This document shows, piece after piece, positions 28,852 to 36,358 of a DNA stretch of 36,358 nucleotides. Each line of letters begins with the position of its first letter. Position 1 is the first letter of the stretch. The position numbers were made by a program, and so were the translations under genes. Source of the DNA: Rhodoferax sp. (GTDB taxonomy: Bacteria > Pseudomonadota > Gammaproteobacteria > Burkholderiales > Burkholderiaceae_C); contig JAQTSL010000002.1 of assembly GCA_028711355.1 (NCBI GenBank), forward strand, positions 1 to 36,358, read 5' to 3'. Under the pieces are notes generated by a model, which was not told the DNA's origin, did not search any database, and saw nothing but the letters and a program-made list of their open reading frames with translations.

Positions 28852-28914
28852 CTTCGTGCCGGCTGCGAAGGGAGCTTTTGCGCCATCGGATAAAAAGCGT
28901 TGCTGGGCAAGAGG

Positions 28915-31900
28915 CTAATGTGCCCATTGCGCCAGCAGCGCGTCCCAGCGCGCGCGTGCCGCAGCCAAATGTCGAGTCTTGACGTGACCAAAACCCTTGA
29001 TCTGCTCGGGAATTTGTGCCAGTTGCACGGCCAGCGCGTAACGCGCGTCGGCGTCAGGCTGGCTCGGGCCACCGCGCAGGCCAGCCAATAACTCGGCCAG
29101 CGTGGTCAAATAATCCGTGATCAGCGCGCGCTCCTGGCGACGCTCGTCGGTGTGGCCAAAAATGTCGAGCGCGGTGCCGCGCAAGCCCTTCAAACGGCGC
29201 AGCAGCCCAAACGCCCGCAACACCCAGGCGCCATACGGCCGCTTGACCAGTTCACCCTTGGCGTTCCTTTTAGCCAGCAACGGCGGCGCCAGGTGGAATT
29301 GCAACTGCACCGGACCGTCAAACTGCTGGGCCATCTGCTGCGCAAAATGGCCATCGGCGTGCAGCCGCGCCACCTCGTATTCGTCTTTGTAGGCCATCAG
29401 CTTGGCCAGGTTGCGCGCGACCGCCGTACTGAGTGCAGTTTTGCCCCACAGCAGATCGATTTGCTGGACTTTTTCTATCTCTTTTTGATAGCGTGTTGCG
29501 TATGCTGTGTCTTGGTAATCGGTCAAAAATGCACTCATTTTTGCAACCAGCTCGGCCACCGTTGGCGGCTTGATAAAGGCAATCACCTGATCCGTCTTGA
29601 GGTGTGCCTGCACCGCTGCCAAATCGTGCGCGCAGTGGCGACCCCATTCAAATGCGGCCTGGTTGCCCGCTACCTGCACGCCGTTGAGTTCCATGGCGCG
29701 CAGAATCGACGCGCGCCCAATCGGCACCCAGCCTTTTTGCCAGGCAAAGCCCAGCAGCAGCGGGTTGGTAAAGATGGCCTCACCCAGCGCGGCGCGCGCC
29801 ACTGCCTCGGCGTCCAACGCAGCCAGCGCCTGCGCGCCACCGACGGCGGCGCTGATGGCCGCCGCACAGCCCTGCGCCGGAAATTGCCACTGTGTGTTGT
29901 GCACGAAAGCCGCGGTGGGCGTAGCGTGGGTATTGAGCGCCACCTGCGTGCGCCCGCTCTGCACCAGCGCCAGCGTGGCCCGGCTCGCCGCCACGATGGC
30001 GTCGCACGCGATCACCAGATCAGCCCGGTCCACCTTGCTGGTGCACAGGTCTTGCGCGTTGGCAGCCAGCTGGATGTGGCTCCAGGTGGCGCCGCCTTTT
30101 TGCGCCAGCCCACCAGCATCTTGCGCGATCACCGCCTTGCCTTCCAGGTGCGCAGCCATGCCCAGCAGTTGACCGATCGTGATGACACCGGTGCCGCCCA
30201 CCCCCGCTACCACCATGGCCCAAGCCCCGTTGCCCGCCAACCGCTCTGGTTCTGGTAGCTCGCCAAGCTTGTCAATAAACGGGCCAGATGCTTTTTCAGG
30301 CTTTTTGAGGGTGCCGCCCCTGACTGTGACAAAGCTCGGACAAAAGCCTTTGACGCAACTGAAATCCTTGTTGCAGGTGCTCTGGTTGATCTGGCGCTTG
30401 CGACCCCAGTCAGTTTCCAGTGGCTCCACGCTCAGACAGTTGGACTGCTCGCCACAGTCGCCACAGCCCTCGCACACCGCCGGGTTGATGACCATGCGCG
30501 CAGCGGGCTCAGCCAGCGTGCCGCGTTTGCGCTTGCGCCGCTTCTCAGTCGCGCACATCTGGTCGTAGATCAGCGCAGTGGTACCTTTGAGCTCGCGCAG
30601 TTCGCGCTGCACCGCGTCCAGCTCATCCCGGTGGCGCACGGTGACACCGGTTGGCAACGCCGCGCCCTGGTACTTGGCCGGATCATCAGTGACGATCACC
30701 CCTTTGGTCACGCCCTCGGCCAACAGGCTGTGCGTAATCTGCAGCACGCTATGGCCTTCGGGGCGCTCACCCACGCGTTGGCCGCCGGTCATGGCCACGG
30801 CGTCGTTGTACAAAATCTTGTAGGTGATGTTGACACCGGCGGCAATGCTTTGCCGGATCGCCAGCAACCCGCTGTGAAAGTAAGTACCGTCACCCAGGTT
30901 GGCAAACACATGGGTGTCGGTGGTAAACGGCTGCTGCCCAACCCAGGCTACGCCCTCGCCGCCCATCTGGCTAAAGGTGCTGGTGCTGCGGTCCATCCAC
31001 AGCGCCATGTAGTGGCAGCCAATGCCAGCCAACGCGCGCGACCCTTCTGGCACACGGGTGCTGGTGTTGTGCGGGCAGCCGCTGCAAAACCAGGGCGTGC
31101 GCTCGATGCCGTCGGTGTTGACTTGCAGGGTGGCGCGCTCGCGCGCAGCCAGCAACGCCAGATGCGCGTCGATGCGCTGCTGCACATCGGGCGGCACGCC
31201 CAGTTTGCTCAGCCGCTGGGCGATGGCGCGCGCCACCAGCGTCGGGTTCAGGTCGGCGTTGGCGCGCAGCAATGCGTTTACCGCCGGGTTGGGCTGGCTC
31301 CACTCGCCACCGCCGATGCTGTCACCGGCAAACTTGCCGACCACGTTGGGGCGTACCGACCAGTGGTAGAGCTCTTCCTTGAGCTGGTATTCGATCACTT
31401 GGCGCTTTTCTTCGACCACCAAAATCTCTTGCAGACCGGCGGCAAAATCGCGCGTGGCGCTGGGCTCCAGCGGCCACACCACGTTGACCTGGTGCAGGCG
31501 CAAGCCAATACGCTGGCAGGTGGCGCTGTCCAGCCCCAAATCCATCAGCGCCTGGCGCGTGTCGTTAAACGCCTTGCCGCTGGCAATGATGCCAAAGCGG
31601 TCAGCGCTGCCCTCAATCACGTTGTGGTTAAGGCGGTTGGCGCGCACATAGGCCAGTGCGGCGTACCACTTGACGTCCATCAGCCGCGCCTCTTGTGCCA
31701 GCGCGGCGTCTGGCCAGCGAATGTGCACGCCGCCCGCGGGCAGGTCAAAGTCTTCGGGTAAAACAATCTTGACGCGTTCCAGCGACACGTCCACCGAACC
31801 TGATGACTCCACCACCTCCTGGATCGTTTTCATGCCGGCCCAAACACCAGCGTAGCGGCTGAGCGCGATGGCGTGTAACCCCAGGTCCAGAATGCCCTGC

Positions 31901-32511
31901 ACGTCCGACGGAAAAAACACCGGCAGGCCGCAGGCCTTGAAGATATGGTCGCTTTGGTGCGCGGCGGTCGAGCTTTTGCTGACGTGGTCGTCACCCGCCA
32001 CTGCCAGTACGCCACCGTGCACTGCGGTACCTGCCATGTTGGCGTGCTTGAACACGTCCGAGCAGCGATCGACCCCGGGGCCTTTGCCGTACCAGATGCC
32101 AAATACACCGTCATGCTTCTTGGTCTGCGGGTACAGGTCGAGCTGCTGCGTGCCCCACACGGCGGTGGCCGCCAGTTCTTCGTTGACGCCGGGCTGGAAA
32201 ACGATCTGCTGCGCGTCCAGGTGTTTGCGCGCCGCCACCAGCGCTTGGTCATAGCCGCCCAGCGGCGAACCACGGTAACCGCTGGCAAACCCGGCGGTAT
32301 TCAACCCGGCGGCAGCGTCGCGCTGGCGCTGCACCAGCGCCAAGCGCACCAGCGCCTGCACGCCGCTCATAAAGGCGCGGCCCTGTGTCAGTGTGTATTT
32401 GTCGTCCAGCGTGGCGCCCGACGGTCTGGTTAGTGCGGCAGGGTTGAACAGGGCATTCACGGCGCTCTCCTGGGCCGGGACGCACGCTGGCAGACCACGC
32501 GCCCCGTACAT
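28915..32511 (-). CDS. Indolepyruvate ferredoxin oxidoreductase family protein (fused)
   Basis: DKYTLTQGRAFMSGVQALVRLALVQRQRDAAAGLNTAGFASGYRGSPLGGYDQAL; Fe-S cluster region VCEGCGDCGEQSNCLSVEP. GTG at 32460 (VNALFNPAALTR) may be the true start. Confidence 0.93.
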   Translation of the reverse strand: MYGARGLPACVPAQESAVNALFNPAALTRPSGATLDDKYTLTQGRAFMSGVQALVRLALVQRQRDAAAGLNTAGFASGYRGSPLGGYDQALVAARKHLDAQQIVFQPGVNEELAATAVWGTQQLDLYPQTKKHDGVFGIWYGKGPGVDRCSDVFKHANMAGTAVHGGVLAVAGDDHVSKSSTAAHQSDHIFKACGLPVFFPSDVQGILDLGLHAIALSRYAGVWAGMKTIQEVVESSGSVDVSLERVKIVLPEDFDLPAGGVHIRWPDAALAQEARLMDVKWYAALAYVRANRLNHNVIEGSADRFGIIASGKAFNDTRQALMDLGLDSATCQRIGLRLHQVNVVWPLEPSATRDFAAGLQEILVVEEKRQVIEYQLKEELYHWSVRPNVVGKFAGDSIGGGEWSQPNPAVNALLRANADLNPTLVARAIAQRLSKLGVPPDVQQRIDAHLALLAARERATLQVNTDGIERTPWFCSGCPHNTSTRVPEGSRALAGIGCHYMALWMDRSTSTFSQMGGEGVAWVGQQPFTTDTHVFANLGDGTYFHSGLLAIRQSIAAGVNITYKILYNDAVAMTGGQRVGERPEGHSVLQITHSLLAEGVTKGVIVTDDPAKYQGAALPTGVTVRHRDELDAVQRELRELKGTTALIYDQMCATEKRRKRKRGTLAEPAARMVINPAVCEGCGDCGEQSNCLSVEPLETDWGRKRQINQSTCNKDFSCVKGFCPSFVTVRGGTLKKPEKASGPFIDKLGELPEPERLAGNGAWAMVVAGVGGTGVITIGQLLGMAAHLEGKAVIAQDAGGLAQKGGATWSHIQLAANAQDLCTSKVDRADLVIACDAIVAASRATLALVQSGRTQVALNTHATPTAAFVHNTQWQFPAQGCAAAISAAVGGAQALAALDAEAVARAALGEAIFTNPLLLGFAWQKGWVPIGRASILRAMELNGVQVAGNQAAFEWGRHCAHDLAAVQAHLKTDQVIAFIKPPTVAELVAKMSAFLTDYQDTAYATRYQKEIEKVQQIDLLWGKTALSTAVARNLAKLMAYKDEYEVARLHADGHFAQQMAQQFDGPVQLQFHLAPPLLAKRNAKGELVKRPYGAWVLRAFGLLRRLKGLRGTALDIFGHTDERRQERALITDYLTTLAELLAGLRGGPSQPDADARYALAVQLAQIPEQIKGFGHVKTRHLAAARARWDALLAQWAH

Positions 32512-32522
32512 TCTTATAAGGT

Positions 32523-32569
32523 ATTTTGGTCTCTAGCGCTTACTGGTAAAGCGCAAGTAGCTACTTTTT
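32523..32569 (-). repeat. Comamonadaceae-type intergenic repeat element
   Basis: Reverse complement AAAAAGTAGCTACTTGCGCTTTACCAGTAAGCGCTAGAGACCAAAAT; shares AGCTACTTGCGCTT with the trailer of helicase-tail copy A (506-520). Confidence 0.55.
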
Positions 32570-32579
32570 ATGCAGCAAA

Positions 32580-33542
32580 TTAACGCGTCAGAATACGCCG
32601 GATGGTGTCAGCCAGCTCTTCGGCAACAAACTTGGCGACATAACCGTCAGCACCGACCTTGCGTACGTGGTCCTCGTTGGTGGCACCCGTGAGCGACGAA
32701 TGGATAACCACCGGGATGTTGGCAAAACGCGGGTCTTGTTTGATGTTGCGCGTCAGGGTAAAGCCGTCCATTTCAGGCATTTCCAGGTCGGTCAGCACCA
32801 TCGCCACCTTGTCCTTGATGGTTTTGCCCTGCGCTTCGGCCTCAGACGCCAACGCCTTGAGCCGGTTCCACGCCTCCTGCCCGGTTTTGGTCATGATGAA
32901 TGGCACGCCCATTGATTTAAGCCCCTGCTCGATCATCATGCGCGCCACCGCCGAATCGTCGGCTGCCAACACCACCGTACCGGGTGGCAGATGCAGCTTG
33001 TGCGCTTCGTCCACGGCCACCGGCTGTTGTTCGGGGAACACGTTGCGCAGGATTTGTTCCACATCCAGCACCTGCGCTACCCGGGTATTTTCGATGTCAC
33101 CGTCAAGCCGGGCGATGCTGGTCACCAGACCACCGCCGCGGCCTTCGGCCGACAGTACCTGCTTCCACTCAAGCCGCACGATCTCGTTGACCTCTTCGAC
33201 TGCAAACGCCTGCGTGGTGCGGGCAAATTCGGTCACCAGCAAGATGCCCAGCCCTTTGGTCGGGTTGGTGCCGACAATCTGCGGCAGGTTGATCACGGTG
33301 ATCATCTGGCCACGGATATTGGCCACACCCATCACCGAAGGGGGCGAGTTGACCATGGCCGTGACCTCCGGCATGACCAAGATCTCACGTACTTTGAACA
33401 CGTTGATGCCAAACAGCTCGCGTTTGGTTGTGCCCGGCGCTTCGCCCAGGCGAAATAGCAGCAGCTCAAACATGCTGTTGGCCGTGAGGTTGGTGCGTGC
33501 ATCAACCTCGTGCATAGTGGACTGGTTTGTGGCATTTTTCAT
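32580..33542 (-). CDS. cheV: Chemotaxis protein CheV (CheW-like domain plus receiver domain)
   Basis: LLFRLGEAPGTTKRELFGINVFKVREIL...MGVANIRGQMITVINLPQIVG; receiver VVLAADDSAVARMMIEQGLKSMG...VLTDLEMPEMDGFTL. Start at MKNATNQS. Confidence 0.93.
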   Translation of the reverse strand: MKNATNQSTMHEVDARTNLTANSMFELLLFRLGEAPGTTKRELFGINVFKVREILVMPEVTAMVNSPPSVMGVANIRGQMITVINLPQIVGTNPTKGLGILLVTEFARTTQAFAVEEVNEIVRLEWKQVLSAEGRGGGLVTSIARLDGDIENTRVAQVLDVEQILRNVFPEQQPVAVDEAHKLHLPPGTVVLAADDSAVARMMIEQGLKSMGVPFIMTKTGQEAWNRLKALASEAEAQGKTIKDKVAMVLTDLEMPEMDGFTLTRNIKQDPRFANIPVVIHSSLTGATNEDHVRKVGADGYVAKFVAEELADTIRRILTR

Positions 33543-33580
33543 GGCAATACCGAAAAAGTGGTTCAGTTGCGATGGTAACG

Positions 33581-34771
33581 CTATCGCGCCGACTTTGGCC
33601 ACAGCACCCAAAGTTGCAGCGGTTGCTTGAGGCGGCCAGCCAATTCGCCGGCCTGCGCACCCCAGCCGACAAAATAATCCGCCCGCAGCGCGCCAGTGAT
33701 CGCGGTGCCAGTATCTTGCGCCAATACCAGACGGTTCAGCGACACGCTGGCACCCTCGGACGCCAGCCAGACCGGGCTGCCATAAGGAATGCTGCCGGGG
33801 TCCACCGCAATCGACCGCCCCGGTGTCAGCGGCACGCCCTGGGCGCCGCGTGGACCAAAACCGGCGTCAAAATCACTTAGCGCTTCTTCCCGGAAAAACA
33901 CCACGCGCGGGTTCTGCCACAACAGCTCCTGCACCCGCTGCGGGTGCTGCGCCAGCCAGGCGCGAATGCCGGGCCAGGACGCGTCGCGCAGTTCGCCGCG
34001 CTCCAGCAACCAGCGCCCAACGCTCTGATACGGCTGGCCGTTATGCCCGGCAAACGCCAGTCGCACCAACTGGGTTTGACCATCGGGTTCGGTGACACGG
34101 ATGCGGCCAGAGCCCTGAATCTGCAACAGCAAGGCATCCACCGGGTCGACCAGATACAGCAGCGCCTGCCCGCGCAACGCCGCCTGCGCGTTGGGCAAGG
34201 TGTCGATCTCACGCCGACTGAACCAAGGCTGGCCCGCGACGATCCCAACCGGCAGTTTGTACAAAGGGCTGTCAAAGCCGTCGCCAGGCAAGCGCCGGGC
34301 GACCAACTCGGGCTCAAAATAGGCTGTCAGCAGGCCACTGCTGGCCCCACCATCGAGCGTCTCCACGCGGTACGGCTGCAGGCGCGACTGTAGCCAGGCG
34401 CGCTGCTCGGACGCGTCGCCGATGCTCAGGCGCCGCAGCTCGGGGCACAGTGGCGCAAACACCGGCCCGGGGCGCTCGCAGCTTTTAAGCCAGGCGTTCC
34501 AGGCCTCAAACAGTTCGTCGTGCTCAAACCCGGGCAATTCACTCCACGGCACCGGTACCCAGCGGCTCTTGCCGCGCAGCAATACCGCTGCGGCGTCAAC
34601 CGGCGGCGCCACCACTGCGGGATCGGGGGGCGCGGGCACGTCAGTTTTGGCTTGCGGCGGCGGGGCAGGCGTCAAGGGCACGCTGCTGGAACAACCGACG
34701 ACGGCGACCACGGCCGCCGCCGCCAACATCAGGCATAGCCAGCGCCGGGCCAGCATAAGAGACCGCCTCAT
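33581..34771 (-). CDS. mltA: Membrane-bound lytic murein transglycosylase A
   Basis: LTAYFEPELVARR; LLQIQGSGRIRVTEPDG; AQDTGTAITGALRADYFVGWGAQAGELAGRLKQPLQLWVLWP; lipoprotein-like N-terminus. Confidence 0.93.
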   Translation of the reverse strand: MRRSLMLARRWLCLMLAAAAVVAVVGCSSSVPLTPAPPPQAKTDVPAPPDPAVVAPPVDAAAVLLRGKSRWVPVPWSELPGFEHDELFEAWNAWLKSCERPGPVFAPLCPELRRLSIGDASEQRAWLQSRLQPYRVETLDGGASSGLLTAYFEPELVARRLPGDGFDSPLYKLPVGIVAGQPWFSRREIDTLPNAQAALRGQALLYLVDPVDALLLQIQGSGRIRVTEPDGQTQLVRLAFAGHNGQPYQSVGRWLLERGELRDASWPGIRAWLAQHPQRVQELLWQNPRVVFFREEALSDFDAGFGPRGAQGVPLTPGRSIAVDPGSIPYGSPVWLASEGASVSLNRLVLAQDTGTAITGALRADYFVGWGAQAGELAGRLKQPLQLWVLWPKSAR

Positions 34772-35601
34772 AGCACGCGGTGCTGCAACGCTGGCAGTCG
34801 TGCACGGCAGCCCTGCATTTGCGCAAAATCAAGCTCGGCCAGCACCACAGCGGCGCCCTGATCCTGCTGTGCCAGCACCTGGCCCCAGGGGTCAATCGCC
34901 ATCGCGTGACCCCAGGTGTGGCGCTGATTGTCGTGTCGCCCGCCCTGTGCAGCGGCTAGCACAAAGGCCAGGTTTTCAATGGCCCGCGCGCGCAGCAACA
35001 CCTCCCAATGCGCTTGACCGGTGGTGTAGGTAAAGGCGCTTGGCACCAGCAACAGGTGGGCACCGGCGCTGGCGTAGGCGCGGTACAGCTCGGCAAAACG
35101 CAAGTCGTAGCAGACGCTTAAACCGATGCGCCAGCGCTGGCCATCGCGGCTGTCCAGATCAAACGTGGTGGGCTGATTGCCCGCCAGCAACACGCTAGAT
35201 TCGTCGTAGCGTTCGACGCCGTTGTCAAAGCGAAACAGATGAATTTTGTCGTAGCGCGCCACGCAGGCACCGCTGGGCGCAAACACCAGCGTGCTGTTAA
35301 ACACGCGTGCGGCGTCAGCCACTGTGGCGCCGGTGGGGGGCGCCAGGGGAATGGTGCCGCCCACTAGCCACAGCCCCAGTTGGCGCGCGCACTGCGCCAG
35401 AAACTGTTGCAACGGCCCCTGACCATAGGGTTCGGCGATGGTCAGCTTGTCGCCGTCTTGTTGACCCATCAGGCCAAAATATTCTGGCAGCACTGCCAGC
35501 TCGGCACCAGCCTGGCTGGCTTGCCCGAGCAGGGCGCGCGCTTGCGCCAGGTTGTCTGATACGCGCATCGAAGACACCATCTGGATCGCGGCCACTTTCA
35601 T
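34768..35601 (-). CDS. Carbon-nitrogen (nitrilase superfamily) hydrolase
   Basis: MKVAAIQMVSSMRVSDNLAQARALLGQASQAGAELAVLPEYFGLMG; RIGLSVCYDLRFAELYRAYASAGAHLLLVPSAFTYTTGQAHWEVLLRARAIEN. Confidence 0.95.
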   Translation of the reverse strand: MKVAAIQMVSSMRVSDNLAQARALLGQASQAGAELAVLPEYFGLMGQQDGDKLTIAEPYGQGPLQQFLAQCARQLGLWLVGGTIPLAPPTGATVADAARVFNSTLVFAPSGACVARYDKIHLFRFDNGVERYDESSVLLAGNQPTTFDLDSRDGQRWRIGLSVCYDLRFAELYRAYASAGAHLLLVPSAFTYTTGQAHWEVLLRARAIENLAFVLAAAQGGRHDNQRHTWGHAMAIDPWGQVLAQQDQGAAVVLAELDFAQMQGCRARLPALQHRVL

Positions 35602-36358
35602 CGGGTTGGCTCCTTGGGTTGAACGGCGGCAGCGGCGCCCAGCTTGCGCACGCGCGGGTCGGCCCAACTACCGTCGATGTGAAACTCTTGCGTGGCCGAG
35701 TCCATCAGCGGGCGGCGCAGCAGCCACTGCGCCAGAAACGACCCCAGCCCGACTGCCGGGTTGATGACGGTGGCAATCAGCGAAGCCGTGCCAGCGTTGA
35801 CTTCGGGCACGACCACCACCTTGATGTCTTGCGTCTCGTCGGCCAGATTGGCCTGCCCGTCCATCAGTACCGCCGCGTTAACGCCCTTCATCTGTAAGTT
35901 GTTGGTGCGGGCGATGCCCTTGTCCAGCGTGACATCCCCACGCAAAAAATCAAACGAAAAACCTTCGCTGAAGACGTCGCGAAAGTCCAGCGTCAGCCGC
36001 CGCGGCAAGGCTTGCAGGCTGAGCACGCCCAGCAGTTTGGCCAGACCAGGGTCGGCCTTGAGAAACTGGCCACGGCCCACGTTGACGGTCAGCGCACCAC
36101 TTAGCGTCGGGTAGTCAGGCTTGAGCGGGGAACCAACCCAGGCCACCTGGCCTTCGATCTTGCCACTGCCCTGGCGCACCACGCCAGGCATACCAAAGCG
36201 CTCGAGCAATTTGCCACCATCACCCACGTCCAATCGAAAATTCAGCACTGTACGCCTGCGCTCCGGCGCACCTGCATTGGCACCTGGCGCCGCACCCTGT
36301 GCATTGATGCGCGCCCAGTTACCGCTGGCCGTCAGGCTGGCCTCTGGTACCGTCAGGT
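35598..36358 (-). CDS. YhdP/AsmA-like protein, C-terminal part (5' end beyond window)
   Basis: Open to the window edge: LTVPEASLTASGNWARINAQ...VLNFRLDVGDGGKLLERFGMPGVVRQGSGKIEGQVAWVGSPLKPDYPTLSGALTVNVGRGQFLKADPGLAKLLGVLSLQALPRRLTLDFRDVFSEGFSFD. Confidence 0.85.
   Translation of the reverse strand, partial: LTVPEASLTASGNWARINAQGAAPGANAGAPERRRTVLNFRLDVGDGGKLLERFGMPGVVRQGSGKIEGQVAWVGSPLKPDYPTLSGALTVNVGRGQFLKADPGLAKLLGVLSLQALPRRLTLDFRDVFSEGFSFDFLRGDVTLDKGIARTNNLQMKGVNAAVLMDGQANLADETQDIKVVVVPEVNAGTASLIATVINPAVGLGSFLAQWLLRRPLMDSATQEFHIDGSWADPRVRKLGAAAAVQPKEPTR

Noticed and set aside
29152-31761. Long + strand ORFs (29152..30258, 30631..31761)
   Set aside because: Antisense to the well-supported indolepyruvate ferredoxin oxidoreductase gene; no family resemblance.
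33581-34895. Overlapping ORFs on both strands within mltA and the nitrilase gene
   Set aside because: Shadow frames of convincingly conserved genes.

Overview
The window looks like betaproteobacterial (Comamonadaceae-like) chromosome. It has three blocks, separated by three diverged copies of the same short sequence: the last codons plus trailer of a SNF2-family helicase gene. These copies lie at about 411-535, 16401-16525 and 28782-28851. Block 1 (about 540-16400) is a minus-strand catabolic operon: a CUT1-type ABC importer with a Tat-type binding protein, a three-subunit molybdenum hydroxylase (CoxM/S/L-like), CoxG, a beta-hydroxyacid dehydrogenase, L-serine dehydratase, an M20 amidohydrolase, XdhC and a MocA-like protein. 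A NIPSNAP gene and a divergent TetR gene follow. Block 2 (about 16526-28780) is a complete C-P lyase operon, phnF-D-C-E-G-H-I-J-K-L-M-N-P plus an EamA transporter. Block 3 (28915 to end) looks like core genome: indolepyruvate ferredoxin oxidoreductase, CheV, MltA, nitrilase-family hydrolase and a YhdP-like protein. The strongest non-routine signals are: (1) the helicase tail repeated at both island borders, suggesting the 3' end of a protein-coding gene is an integration or recombination hotspot; (2) a hydroxylase operon of unknown substrate whose large subunit lacks the CO dehydrogenase active-site motif; (3) a near-identical palindrome, ATCGTCA-N2-TGAMGAT, in both promoter regions next to the TetR gene; (4) a candidate Pho box plus PhnF operator upstream of phnF; (5) a four-cysteine insertion in PhnK. 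All calls come from reading the sequence and the ORF track; no searches were run.
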